A program made the translations under genes and the position numbers. Shown in pieces: positions 33,361 to 42,506 of a DNA stretch of 64,000 nucleotides. The stretch is from positions 1 through 64,000 of the forward strand of contig NZ_FNIE01000010.1 of the NCBI RefSeq assembly GCF_900103985.1. The letters are read 5' to 3'. The stretch comes from Actinacidiphila guanduensis (GTDB lineage: Bacteria > Actinomycetota > Actinomycetes > Streptomycetales > Streptomycetaceae). The stretch's first letter is position 1. The number at the start of each line of letters is the position of its first letter. The notes under the pieces are model-generated. The model was given only the letters and a program-made list of their open reading frames with translations, did not search any database and was not told the DNA's origin.

Positions 33361-33615
33361 GTCCCCACCCTCGCACCGAACACTTTTTTTGTCCAGCACG
33401 CATTTATTGTCGGTGGCGGAGCGGTACCAGCCAAGGGCTGCGAGGGGTCGTCCGGGCCCAGCGGTGCGGCGCGGAGCCGGGCCGGCACACCATCGGCACA
33501 CCTTGATCACCCGGTGGCGTACCGGTGATCGTCCTGTCAGGGACCCGTGATATGTACTCCGTTCGGGGGGCACGTACCGGCACGGGCCCTGGGGGAAGAG
33601 GAAGGGGGGTGCCGT

Positions 33616-34605
33616 ATGCCGCTGATCCGCCGCCGTACGGCCGATCGGAAGCCCTGGTTCAGACGGGCGGCGCAGCCGCGGATGGATCCCACGTACGGCG
33701 ATCCGCAGCTGGCCGCCGTACGCGCCGCCGCCCAGGCAGGCGACTGGCCCGGCATACGCGGCCCGCTGGCCGCCGCGGCCGACGCGGGGGACGACGAGCT
33801 GCTGACCTGGCTGGCCGAGGGCGTGATGCTGGTGCCCGGCGCGGAGCGGTGCCTGTCGGCCGCCGTCGCCGCCGAACCCGACTCGGCGCTCGCCCTGCTG
33901 GCGCTGGGCGCCCGGCAGGTCGAGTGGGCCTGGGAGGCGCGCACCCGCAAGATGGCCAAGTACGTCAGCCGGGAGCAGTTCGAGCTCTTCCACCAGCGGC
34001 TGGCCCTGGCCCAGGGGCACTTGTACGAGGCCGCCGAGCGCGCCCCGCAGTGGGCCGCGCCCTGGTACTTCCTGCAGATCGCCGGGCGCGGTCTCCAGGT
34101 CGGGCCGGTGATCGCCGAGCGGCGGTTCGAGGCGACGGTACGGCGCGCCCCCTTCCATCTGCCCGCGCACCGGCAGCAGTTGCAGCAGGTGTGCCGCAAG
34201 TGGGGCGGCTCCCACGAGCAGATGCACGCCTTCGCCCGCGAGGCGATGCTGGCCGCTCCCGAGGGCGGCAGGCTCGGCGAACTCGTCGCCGTGGCGCACC
34301 TGGAGCACTGGCTCGACGAGTCGCGCGAGGCGCAGGAGCGCTACTTCCGCGACCCGCAGGTGGTGCTGGACCTGTACGAGGCCGCCGAGCGCTCGGTGCA
34401 CCACCCGGACCACCCGCGCGAGCAGGACTGGACGCGCGGCTTCAACACCTTCGCCATGGCCTTCTCGCTCGCCGGTGAACGCGCGGCGGCCGCCGACCTG
34501 TTCGACGTGCTCGACGGCGCCGTCACCGAGTTCCCGTGGATGTACCTCAGCGCCGACCCCGTGGCGGCGTTCACACTGCACCGGAACCGGGCCGCCAAGG
34601 GCTGA
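33616..34605 (+). CDS. Helical TPR-like protein of unknown function
   Basis: A 329-residue cytoplasmic protein without a signal peptide. After a basic N-terminus (PLIRRRTADRKPWFRR) it is a solenoid of amphipathic helix pairs, for example AAVRAAAQAGDWPGIRGPLAAAADAGDDELLTWLAEG and EPDSALALLALGARQVEWAW (read in pieces), with a conserved-looking WAAPWYFLQIAGRGLQ and HEQMHAFAREAML. I do not recognise a named domain beyond TPR-like. ATG 33616 follows a run of six G; a longer in-frame start at 33547 would add 23 residues with no support. It lies 161 bases before the HSP90-like operon and may belong with it, as all three genes are co-directional. Confidence 0.7.
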   Translation: MPLIRRRTADRKPWFRRAAQPRMDPTYGDPQLAAVRAAAQAGDWPGIRGPLAAAADAGDDELLTWLAEGVMLVPGAERCLSAAVAAEPDSALALLALGARQVEWAWEARTRKMAKYVSREQFELFHQRLALAQGHLYEAAERAPQWAAPWYFLQIAGRGLQVGPVIAERRFEATVRRAPFHLPAHRQQLQQVCRKWGGSHEQMHAFAREAMLAAPEGGRLGELVAVAHLEHWLDESREAQERYFRDPQVVLDLYEAAERSVHHPDHPREQDWTRGFNTFAMAFSLAGERAAAADLFDVLDGAVTEFPWMYLSADPVAAFTLHRNRAAKG

Positions 34606-34766
34606 CCCGCGGCAGCCCGCCCGCAAGCCCGCAGCCCCGTCGGCTGCCCGCGCCCGTACGCCTGAACCGCCCGAACCCGGCCCGGCCTTCCTCCGGATGA
34701 CGCCCGGGCGCCCCTCCCCGTCCGCCCGCGCCCGGGCGGACGGCCCGACAGGAAAGCCGCTTCACG

Positions 34767-36602
34767 GTGTCAGACGCCTCAACGACGCACACGTTCCAGG
34801 TCGACCTGCGCGGCCTGGTGGACCTCCTCTCGCACCACCTGTACTCCAGCCCCCGCGTCTACCTGCGCGAGTTGATGCAGAACGCGGTGGACGCCATCAC
34901 CGCCCGGCGCGCGCTCGACGCGGGCGCGCCCGCGCGGATCGAGATCCGCACCGGCCCCGGCCGGCTCACCGTCACCGACAGCGGTGTCGGCCTGACCGAA
35001 CAGGACGTGCACCGCTTCCTGGCCACGATCGGCCGCAGCTCCAAGCGGGCCGCGGGCGGCAGCGGCCTGGACGGCGAGCAATTGGCCTCCGCCCGCACGG
35101 ACTTCATCGGCCAGTTCGGCATCGGCCTGCTGGCCTGTTTCGTGGTCGCCGACGACATCACCGTGCTCACCCGCTCGGCCGCCGACCCGGCCGCGCCCGC
35201 GGTGGAGTGGCGCGGCAGCTCCGACGGCCGCTACACGATCCGCACGCTGCCCGCCTCGGCCCGCCCGGAGCCCGGCACGACGGTCACCCTGGTGCCCCGC
35301 GCGGACGCCGCCGAGTGGACGACGCCGGGGCGGGTGCGCCAACTGGCCGCCCACTACGGCAGCCTGCTCCGGTACGAGGTCGCGGTCGCCGACGAGGACG
35401 GGCACGGCGAGCGGATCAACGGCACCCCGCCGCCGTGGGAAGTCCGGCACGCCACACCGGCGGCCCGCCGCGAGGCGCTGGCCGAGCACTGCCGCACCAC
35501 TTTCGACTTCACCCCGCTGGACACCATCGAACTCGACCTGCCGCTGGTGGGGTTGCGCGGTGTCGCCTATGTCCTGCCGACCTCGGTGCACCCCTCGCGG
35601 CAGGCGGGCCACCGGGTGCACCTGAAGGGCATGCTGCTCTCCGACCAGGCGCACGAACTCCTGCCGGAATGGGCGTTCTTCGTCCGCTGCGTGGTGGACG
35701 CCGACAGCCTGCGGCCCACCGCCTCGCGCGAGGCGCTCTACGAGGACGAGACGCTGGCCGCGATCCGCGACGCGCTGGGCGCCCGCATCCGCGACTGGCT
35801 GACCGGCCTGTCGGCCAGCGACCCGGCGCTGCTGCACCGCTTCATCGCCACCCACCACCTGGCCGTCAAGGCTCTGGCCCGCTACGACGACGACCTGCTG
35901 AAACTCCTGCTGCCCTGGCTGCCGTTCGAGACCACCGACGGCAATGTCACGCTGGAGGAGTTCGCCCGCGCGCACCCGGTGCTGCTGGTCACGCAGACCG
36001 TCGAGGAGTTCCGGCAGGTGGCGCCGATCGCGGCGGCGGCCGGCCTCGGCGTCGTCAACGGCGGCTACGCCTACGACCGCGACCTGGTGCACCGGCTGCC
36101 CGAGATCCGCCCGGGCAGTTCGGTGGTGGACCTCGACCCGGCCACGGTGACCGCGCACCTGGACGCGGTGGACCCGGCCGCGGAACTGGCCGCGGCCGCC
36201 TTCCTGCACACCGCGCGCGAGGTGGTCGAGCAGTTCGACTGCGACGTGGTGCTGCGCTCCTTCCACCCGGTCAGCGCGCCCGCGCTGCTGCTCGACAACA
36301 GGGAGGCCAGGCACGAGCGTTCGCGCAGCGAACTGGCCGGGCAGGCCGACGGGATGTGGGCCGACATCCTCGGCTCGCTGCGTGCGGAGGCGCCGCGCGC
36401 CCAGTTGGTGCTCAACCACCTCAACCCGCTGGTGCGCAGGGCCGCCTCGATCACCGAGCGCGGCCTTGCGGTCACAGCGGTGGAGGCGCTGTACGGGCAG
36501 GCGCTGCTGCTGACCAGGAGGCCGCTGCGGGCCTCGGAGAGCGCCCTGCTGAACCGGGCCTTCATCGGCCTGCTGGACCACGCGATGCACGAGGAGCGGT
36601 GA
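34767..36602 (+). CDS. HSP90-family ATPase (HtpG-like)
   Basis: A 611-residue GHKL-type chaperone. The ATP site is intact: YLRELMQNAVDAI with catalytic E35 and N39, VTDSGVGL with D71, GRSSKRAAGG of the lid, and GQFGIGLLACF at 115-125. The middle domain keeps the Arg of RPTASREALYEDE, which contacts the gamma-phosphate in HSP90. The C-terminal third is weakly like HtpG. Length is close to HtpG (about 625), but sequence differs enough to mark a separate family. GTG 34767 with AGGAA about 12 bases upstream. Its TGA overlaps the ATG of the next gene by one base, so the two are coupled. No heat-shock operator was seen. Confidence 0.9.
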   Translation: MSDASTTHTFQVDLRGLVDLLSHHLYSSPRVYLRELMQNAVDAITARRALDAGAPARIEIRTGPGRLTVTDSGVGLTEQDVHRFLATIGRSSKRAAGGSGLDGEQLASARTDFIGQFGIGLLACFVVADDITVLTRSAADPAAPAVEWRGSSDGRYTIRTLPASARPEPGTTVTLVPRADAAEWTTPGRVRQLAAHYGSLLRYEVAVADEDGHGERINGTPPPWEVRHATPAARREALAEHCRTTFDFTPLDTIELDLPLVGLRGVAYVLPTSVHPSRQAGHRVHLKGMLLSDQAHELLPEWAFFVRCVVDADSLRPTASREALYEDETLAAIRDALGARIRDWLTGLSASDPALLHRFIATHHLAVKALARYDDDLLKLLLPWLPFETTDGNVTLEEFARAHPVLLVTQTVEEFRQVAPIAAAAGLGVVNGGYAYDRDLVHRLPEIRPGSSVVDLDPATVTAHLDAVDPAAELAAAAFLHTAREVVEQFDCDVVLRSFHPVSAPALLLDNREARHERSRSELAGQADGMWADILGSLRAEAPRAQLVLNHLNPLVRRAASITERGLAVTAVEALYGQALLLTRRPLRASESALLNRAFIGLLDHAMHEER

Positions 36603-39553
36603 TGGAGAGCCCCGACGCGGTGTTCGAGGCGCTGCGCGAGAACAGCGACCGGCATTACGGGCGGCAGCGCACCGTGCGCGCCGAGGAACTGGTCGAGGCC
36701 GCCGAGCAGTTCGAGGAGAAGGGCGCGCTGGTCACGGCGCTCTTCGAGCTGATGTCGGCCTACACGTACTCCGGCGAGGACCGCAAGTCGCCGGTGGTGT
36801 TCGCGCGCATCGCCCAGCTGTGGGACAGCCATCCCAAGGAGTTCAGCGAGTGGGAGGCGCACCAGTTCTACTGGCGCTTCAAGTGGGTGGCCACCGCGCT
36901 GCTCCAGGTGCCCGACGTGCCGCTGACCGCGATCGAGCGCTGGCTCGGCGAGATGCGCGAGCGGTACCAGAAGGCGGGCCACGACCTCCAGCCGGTGTAC
37001 GCGATGCGGCACCACATCGCCACGCACACCGGTGTGGGCCGCGCGGCCGCGTACGACCTGTGGGCGACCAGGGGGCGCACGGAACTCAGCGACTGCGAGG
37101 CGTGCGAGACGCGGCACCGGGCGCTCTTCCACGTCGCCGAGGGCGATGACGCGCGGGCGCTGCGCGAGTGGCAGCCGGTGCTCGAAGGCGGCCAGACGTG
37201 CCTGGAGGAGCCGTACGTCAGCAAGGCGTACGCGCTGCTGCCGCTGGTGCGTTCGGGCCGGCTGGACGAGGCGCGCTCGCACCACCTGACCGGCTACCGC
37301 TTCGCGCGCGGCAAACCGGACCTGCCGCATGTGCTGGGCCTGCACGCGGAGTTCTGCGCGCTGACCCGCAACGAGGCCCGCGGGCTGGAGATCCTGGCGG
37401 AGAACCGGGCCACGTTCGACGTGGTCGGCGCGCCACTGGACCGGCTGGAGTGGATGACAGGCGTGCAGGTGCTGCTCGGCCGGCTGGCCGCGCAGGGCCA
37501 CGGCGACCTGGCGGTGGCCGGTCCGCCCGGCCGCAACTGGACGGTGGAGGCGCTGCTGGCCTTCGTCGCCGGCGAGGGCGACCGCCTGGCGGGCGCCTTC
37601 GACGCGCGCAATGGCACCTCGGCGGTGAGCGCGGGGCGACGCGAACGCCTGGCGCGGCAGCCGTTGCTGGACGAGCCGCTCGTGCTGGGCATCCGGGCGG
37701 TGCTGCCCTCCGCCGAGGGCGCCGCGGAGGGCGCGGTCCCCGCCGCCGCAACGGGCGCCGGCGCCGAGCCCGTTCCGCAGGAGCTGGGCGACCTGGTGGC
37801 TCGCGCACGGGAGTTGACGCGGATCGGCCGTCCCGACGCCGATCCGCTGTGGGACCTGGTGCGTGCCCGCACGCAGGCCGACGGCTACACGCACGACGAG
37901 GACGCGCTCGGCCCGCTCGCGGTGCTGCGCGCCGAACTCGCCGAACGGGCCGCCTTCGAGGGCTTCGAGCGCGAGGAGTGGCCGCAGGCCCGCGCCGCGA
38001 TGCTGACGGCGGCCGGACTCTACGACGAGGCCGGGCTCGCCGGCCGTGCGGCCGCCGCACGCGCCAGGGCCGCCACCGCGGTGGTCGCCTCGGCCGAGGA
38101 CGACCCGGCGGCCGACCTCACCGAACCGCTCGCCGAGCTGGCGGCCCAACTCGCCGCGGCCGAAGAGCTGCTGGCCGAGGAACGGATCGAACCCGACCGC
38201 TACCTGGCGGTCCTGCAGTGCGACGCCATGGTGGCCCGGCACCGGCTGATCGCCGAACTCCCGGACGCCGGCGAGGAGGTGCGGACGGCATTCGAGGCCG
38301 CCGCGGACCGGCTGCTCGACGAGGCCGGGCGGCTCGGCTCCCCGCAGCGGGCCAGTGCCGCCCGCCAGTACGCCGGTGATGTCGCCGCCCGCAGTGGCGA
38401 CTTCACGCGGGCCACCGCCGAACTCGGCGCGGCCCTGGAGCTGGTGGAGGAGGCGGACCAGCCCTGGCGCGCGCCGCGCCCGCTGGCCCTGCTCGCCCAG
38501 ATCGAGCTGTTCCGGGGCCGGCCGGAGGAGGCCGTGGCACTGTGTCACCGGGCCCTTGCCGCCGCGGCCCGCTGGCCGGACCAATCGCTGGCGCTCGCCC
38601 CCTTCCACGCGCTGCTCGGCCACGCGAGCGCCGCCGCCGGGGACACCGCGGCCGCGGTACGGCACCTGTCGGAGGCCGCCGACCGGTTCGACCGCTCCCC
38701 GGCCCTGGGCAGCGCCGGCCAGGCCGCGCAGGTGCGGCTCGAACTCGCCGACATGCTGGGCGCGCAGGACCGTACGGCCGACGCGGTCGCCGTCCTGGAG
38801 TCGGTGGTGCTGGGCGACACCTCGGGGCTCGACCCGCGGCTGGTCGCGCAGATCCGGCTGAACCTCGGCCGCGGCCTTGCCGCGCTGGGCGAACACCGCG
38901 CCGCCGCCGAGGAGTTCATCGGCCTCGCCGACACCGTGGCCGCGTGGACCGACGAGCAGGTCACCCACACCCTGGTGGCCTCCGAGGCCGCCGTCGCCCT
39001 CGCGGAGGCCGGGCAGTGGGAGGCCGCGGCGGCCGCGTACGCGCGGGCCGTCGCCTCGCACCGGCAGGCTCCGCGGCCGGGCGCTGTCCTGCAGATGATG
39101 CGGACGTTCGCCCGCCTGACGATGGCCGCACGGGAGGCCGAAGGGCTCGACGCCGCACTCGGGCACCTCGCGGAGGCCGACGCGCTGCTCACCGAAGTCC
39201 CCGCCGACAGCCCCGACATCGCCCGCTGGTACCAGGCCGGCGCCACGCACTACCAGCGCTCGCGCGCCTACGCCGACGCCGCGTCCTACCCCGAGGCGCT
39301 CGCCGAGATCGAACGCGCCATCGCCGCCTACGAGTCGGGCGGCACGCCCGGCGAGGAACCGCGCGCGGAGGCGGTCCGCATCGCCGCCCTCATCGAGGCG
39401 AACGGCCTCCACGACCCCGCTGCGGCCACCGCCCGCCTCACCGAGACCATCGCCCGCTGCGAGGCGGCCCAACTCCCCGCGGCGGCACAGACCCTGACCG
39501 CCCTGCGGACCCGGCTCCAGGCGAACGCCAAGAAGAGCGCGCAAGGGGGCTGA
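36602..39553 (+). CDS. Large helical-repeat (TPR-like) partner of the HSP90-family protein
   Basis: A 983-residue cytoplasmic protein built almost entirely of helix pairs, rich in Ala, Glu, Leu and Arg. An N-terminal block (VEAAEQFEEKGALVTALFELMSAYTYSGEDR; FYWRFKWVATALLQVP) contains a CEACETRH element near residue 165. After about residue 440, regular TPR-like units follow (VALCHRALAAAARWPDQSLALAPFHALLGHASAAAGD; AVAVLESVVLG; ALAEIERAIAAYESGG), read in pieces. It has no enzyme motif. Its ATG overlaps the stop of the HSP90-like gene, implying a stoichiometric partner, possibly a substrate or co-chaperone scaffold. A perfect hairpin follows the stop. Confidence 0.83.
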   Translation: MESPDAVFEALRENSDRHYGRQRTVRAEELVEAAEQFEEKGALVTALFELMSAYTYSGEDRKSPVVFARIAQLWDSHPKEFSEWEAHQFYWRFKWVATALLQVPDVPLTAIERWLGEMRERYQKAGHDLQPVYAMRHHIATHTGVGRAAAYDLWATRGRTELSDCEACETRHRALFHVAEGDDARALREWQPVLEGGQTCLEEPYVSKAYALLPLVRSGRLDEARSHHLTGYRFARGKPDLPHVLGLHAEFCALTRNEARGLEILAENRATFDVVGAPLDRLEWMTGVQVLLGRLAAQGHGDLAVAGPPGRNWTVEALLAFVAGEGDRLAGAFDARNGTSAVSAGRRERLARQPLLDEPLVLGIRAVLPSAEGAAEGAVPAAATGAGAEPVPQELGDLVARARELTRIGRPDADPLWDLVRARTQADGYTHDEDALGPLAVLRAELAERAAFEGFEREEWPQARAAMLTAAGLYDEAGLAGRAAAARARAATAVVASAEDDPAADLTEPLAELAAQLAAAEELLAEERIEPDRYLAVLQCDAMVARHRLIAELPDAGEEVRTAFEAAADRLLDEAGRLGSPQRASAARQYAGDVAARSGDFTRATAELGAALELVEEADQPWRAPRPLALLAQIELFRGRPEEAVALCHRALAAAARWPDQSLALAPFHALLGHASAAAGDTAAAVRHLSEAADRFDRSPALGSAGQAAQVRLELADMLGAQDRTADAVAVLESVVLGDTSGLDPRLVAQIRLNLGRGLAALGEHRAAAEEFIGLADTVAAWTDEQVTHTLVASEAAVALAEAGQWEAAAAAYARAVASHRQAPRPGAVLQMMRTFARLTMAAREAEGLDAALGHLAEADALLTEVPADSPDIARWYQAGATHYQRSRAYADAASYPEALAEIERAIAAYESGGTPGEEPRAEAVRIAALIEANGLHDPAAATARLTETIARCEAAQLPAAAQTLTALRTRLQANAKKSAQGG

Positions 39554-39587
39554 CGAGGAGACGGCGCCTGGAAGGACAGGAAGGACG

Positions 39588-39626
39588 GAGCCCGCCCCGG
39601 GGACCGATGCGGCCCGGGGCGGGCTC
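39588..39626 (+). terminator. Strong hairpin terminator of the HSP90-TPR operon
   Basis: GAGCCCGCCCCGGG (39588-39601) and CCCGGGGCGGGCTC (39613-39626) pair perfectly over 14 bases around an 11-base loop, starting 35 bases after the stop. Confidence 0.85.
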
Positions 39627-39675
39627 GGAACCGGCCGGGGCGGCGGGCACGATTGGGGCTCGGCGCGCGCGGCCG

Positions 39676-39723
39676 GCTCGGCTTGCGCGGTCCGCTCGGC
39701 TTGCGCTGCCTGCTCGGCTTGCG
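39676..39723. repeat. Three-copy 18-base direct repeat
   Basis: GCTCGGCTTGCG starts at 39676, 39694 and 39712. It lies in the 412-base gap (39554-39965) after the operon terminator, where no coding frame is convincing. Confidence 0.7.
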
Positions 39724-39965
39724 GCTCGGTGGAGAGGGCGCCGCCACCCGCTGGTGCCGCCCGGCACCTCCGTCCGCCCCTGCCGTCAACCGCTGCGGCC
39801 GGTTCCTGCCACCGACCGCTACCGCCGCCGAACCGCCGGGACATCGGTGCCTGCTCGCGAAAGCTCCGACCGCCTACGCCTCGAACCCACCCAGGAGTGG
39901 GCTCTGCCCGTCCCGTAGACCCCACGGGCGCGGCGGCGTACTCCCGCTGCCCCCCGCCCGCCCGT

Positions 39966-40736
39966 TCAGCCGCGGCCCGCGCCCGCCGGGCCGTATTCGC
40001 GGACCGCCCACTCCACGACCGACTCCAAGTGGGCGTGGTGGGCGCCCTTCCAGTAGACGCGATCGCAGGCGGTGCAGCGGGCGAAGACGTCGTAGGAGGC
40101 ACGGGTGCCGTGCTCCAGGCTGTCGCGCACGGTCTCCTTGTCGGCGGGCGCGAGGGCGCCGTTGCACGCGACGCAGCGGGTCCAGGGGGCGAGCGCGGGC
40201 GCGAACCGGCCCAGCACGTCACGCAGTTGCTCCTCGGGGCGGTCACTGTAGACATAGCCGCCGGCCCAGATCTCGCGCCGCCGCAGCAGCCCGCGGTCCC
40301 GCGAGAGCATCACCCGCTTCTCGCGGGCGGACAGGGCGGCGAGCGCGGGGTCGCCGATGTCCTCGTTCTCGTAGGCGGCGTCGACGCCGAGCAGGCGCAA
40401 CCGGCGGGCCAGCGTGCCCAGATGGACGTCGAGCAGGAAACGCAGCGGCGCCCCGGGCACCTCCTGCGGCCGCGCGACCGCGCGTACGTCCACCACCTCG
40501 CCGGCCGCGGGCACATGGGCGTAGGCCGCATCGCGCCCGTCGACCAGCAGCGCGCCGACCTCGGTGAGGGGGATGCCGAGCGACTCCACGACGTGGCCGA
40601 GCGAGGAGACCCCGTCGGTCACCGCCTCGACGGTGCCGGCCCGCCGGCCCGCGGCCAGGAAGACCTGCAACGGCTCCGGCACGTGCACGGTGATGCGGGG
40701 CCGGTTCTGTGCGACTGCGCTCACGGGGCCCAGCAT
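39966..40736 (-). CDS. Mut7-C RNase-domain protein with ubiquitin-like N-terminus
   Basis: A 256-residue protein. The N-terminal 80 residues look like the ubiquitin-like domain commonly joined to Mut7-C (RITVHVPEPLQVFLAAGRR). The Mut7-C PIN-like nuclease domain follows: RFLLDVHLGTLARRLRLLGVDAAY, EDIGDPALAALSAREKRVMLSRDRGLL, with acidic residues of the active site (read in pieces). A C-terminal zinc ribbon has CVACNG and CTACDRVYWKG. It probably cleaves RNA in the cytoplasm; the target is unknown. ATG 40734-40736 is used; a GTG five codons later (VSAVAQNRP) is possible. Confidence 0.88.
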   Translation of the reverse strand: MLGPVSAVAQNRPRITVHVPEPLQVFLAAGRRAGTVEAVTDGVSSLGHVVESLGIPLTEVGALLVDGRDAAYAHVPAAGEVVDVRAVARPQEVPGAPLRFLLDVHLGTLARRLRLLGVDAAYENEDIGDPALAALSAREKRVMLSRDRGLLRRREIWAGGYVYSDRPEEQLRDVLGRFAPALAPWTRCVACNGALAPADKETVRDSLEHGTRASYDVFARCTACDRVYWKGAHHAHLESVVEWAVREYGPAGAGRG

Positions 40737-40961
40737 GCCACCGCCGGGCGGGCGGCTTCCACGCCATAAGGCCACGGCAGAGCCGGCTTCTGCCCGCTTC
40801 TGGCCGCCCCGGTCGGCCCCCGTCGGCCGCGCTGCGAAGCCCGCCGATCCCACGGCGACCGGTCGCGGACCCGCCGAAGGCGCCACCACGGACCCGCCGA
40901 AGGCCCGCGCCCCGCGACACGCCCTGCCCCGAAAGGCCGTACCCGGCCCCCGCCCTGCCGC

Positions 40962-41762
40962 TCAGAGGTCGTAGACGACCGTCACCGGCGCATGGTCGGA
41001 CCAGCGGGTGTCGTAGGAGGGGGCGCGGCCGACATGGGCGGACAGCGCGGTCTTGGCCAGGCCGGGCGTGGCCACGTGGTAGTCGATGCGCCACCCGGCG
41101 TCGTTGTCGAAGGCCCGGCCGCGGTAGGACCACCACGAGTACGGGCCCTCGGCCCCGGGGTGCAGCTCGCGCACCACGTCGTGCCAGCTGCCGAGCACGC
41201 CGGACAGCCACTCGCGCTCCTCGGGCAGGAAGCCGGCCTTCGTGCGATTGGCCCGCCAGTTCCTGATGTCGGCCTCGCGGTGGGCGATGTTCCAGTCGCC
41301 GCAGACCAGGGCGTGCCGGCCGTCCTCGGCGGCGCGCGCGTGCAGGTCGGCCAGGTGGGCGCCGAAGGCGGTCATGAAGCGGTACTTCTCGTCCTGCCGC
41401 TCGGTGCCGGCCTCGCCCGAGGGCAGGTAGAGGCTGGCCACGGTGACGGCGGGCTCGGCCAGCTCGACCTTCAGGTAGCGCCCGGCGGCGTCGAACTCAG
41501 CGGCGCCGAAGCCGACCCGCACCGCGGCGGGCCTGCGGCGGGTCAGCACGGACACCCCGGCGCGGCCCTTCGCGGCGGCGGGCGCGTGGTAGGCGTGCCA
41601 GCCGGCGGGCTCGCGCAGCTCGTCGGGGAGCTGGTCGGGCTCGGCCCGCACCTCCTGGAGGCACACCACGTCGGCGGTGCACTCCTCCAGCCAGGCGCCG
41701 AAGCCCTTCTTGGCGGCGGCCCGCAGGCCGTTGACGTTCACGGTGGCGACGCTGAAGCTCAC
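40962..41762 (-). CDS. xth: Exodeoxyribonuclease III
   Basis: A 266-residue EEP-superfamily nuclease that cuts DNA at abasic sites and degrades 3' ends in base-excision repair. All motifs are present: ATVNVNGLRAA, VVCLQEVRA (metal-binding Glu), GRAGVSVLTRR, GDWNIAHREADI, WRIDYHVAT and SDHAPVTV (catalytic His). Length matches the family. The start is GTG 41760-41762 (VSFSVATVNVNG). It is followed 225 bases later on the same strand by the Mut7-C gene and is divergent from the GNAT gene 101 bases away. Confidence 0.95.
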   Translation of the reverse strand: MSFSVATVNVNGLRAAAKKGFGAWLEECTADVVCLQEVRAEPDQLPDELREPAGWHAYHAPAAAKGRAGVSVLTRRRPAAVRVGFGAAEFDAAGRYLKVELAEPAVTVASLYLPSGEAGTERQDEKYRFMTAFGAHLADLHARAAEDGRHALVCGDWNIAHREADIRNWRANRTKAGFLPEEREWLSGVLGSWHDVVRELHPGAEGPYSWWSYRGRAFDNDAGWRIDYHVATPGLAKTALSAHVGRAPSYDTRWSDHAPVTVVYDL

Positions 41763-41863
41763 CCCAGGGACCCTACCCGCCCGCGATCGGCGCCCGGCCC
41801 GGCTGCGTCGCAGGTCACACCACCTGCGGAGGCACTGTCGGCGGGCCCGCTTACGATGGCTGC

Positions 41864-42340
41864 GTGGAGATCAGGAAGACGCGCTACGACCATCCCGACG
41901 CGGTGCTGCTCGACGGCATGGTGCAGCAGGAGTACACCGTGCGGTACGGGGACATGGACCTCACGCCCATGGCGGCCGAGCACTTCGAACCGCCGCTGGG
42001 CCTCTACCTGGTCGCGTACGACGGGGACTCCCCGGTGGCCAGCGGCGGCTGGCGGCTGCAGGACGCCTCGGAGGAGGGTTTCGCGGACGGCGACGCGGAG
42101 ATCAAGCGGATGTTCGTCATACCCGAGGCCCGCGGGCGGGGCTTCGCGCGGGCGGTGCTCGCCGAGCTGGAGGCCACGGCCGCCGCTGCCGGCCGCACCC
42201 GGATGGTCCTGGAGACGGGGCAGATGCAGCCGGAGGCCATCGCCCTCTACGAGAGCTGCGGGTACGAGTCGATCGCCCCCTTCGGCTACTACCGCGACGC
42301 CGAGCTGAGCGTCCACCTGGGCAAGGCGCTGCGCGGCTGA
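41864..42340 (+). CDS. GNAT-family N-acetyltransferase
   Basis: A 158-residue acetyltransferase. Motif A, which binds acetyl-CoA, is IKRMFVIPEARGRGFARAVL (about residues 84-103), followed by TRMVLETGQMQPEAIALYESCGYE, the usual motif B with the Asn-like and Tyr positions. The substrate cannot be told. GTG 41864 gives VEIRKTRYDHPDAVLLDGM, a usual N-terminus. It converges on the HxlR gene across a hairpin terminator. Confidence 0.88.
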   Translation: MEIRKTRYDHPDAVLLDGMVQQEYTVRYGDMDLTPMAAEHFEPPLGLYLVAYDGDSPVASGGWRLQDASEEGFADGDAEIKRMFVIPEARGRGFARAVLAELEATAAAAGRTRMVLETGQMQPEAIALYESCGYESIAPFGYYRDAELSVHLGKALRG

Positions 42341-42439
42341 GCCACCGGTCCGGTCGCCGGGTACGAAGCCGGGTACGAAGCCGTTCCGGCCCCTCGCCCC
42401 GGGCGCGCCGGGGCGGGTGGGCCGTGGCGCGAGCGGCAC

Positions 42440-42482
42440 CCTGCTGGTGGCGGGCCCCGCCGCGTCTGACGCCACCAGCAGG
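42440..42482. terminator. Hairpin terminator between convergent genes
   Basis: CCTGCTGGTGGCG (42440-42452) and CGCCACCAGCAGG (42470-42482) pair perfectly over 13 bases around a 17-base loop, between the GNAT and HxlR stop codons. A short direct repeat GCCGGGTACGAA lies upstream near 42357-42380. Confidence 0.8.
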
Positions 42483-42506
42483 CTCTTGAGGGGACCCGGG
42501 CCGGGT

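Noticed and set aside
34767..36602. Canonical htpG
   Set aside because: ATP-site motifs fit HSP90, but the middle and C-terminal regions diverge and the TPR partner is not typical of htpG.
36071..40255. Minus-strand open frame of about 1,390 codons across the HSP90-like and TPR-like genes
   Set aside because: It is the antisense shadow of two well-supported genes, with Arg/Gly/Val-rich composition and no domain.
39653..40567. Plus-strand frame starting with LGLR repeats
   Set aside because: Driven by the 18-base repeat and then antisense to the Mut7-C gene.
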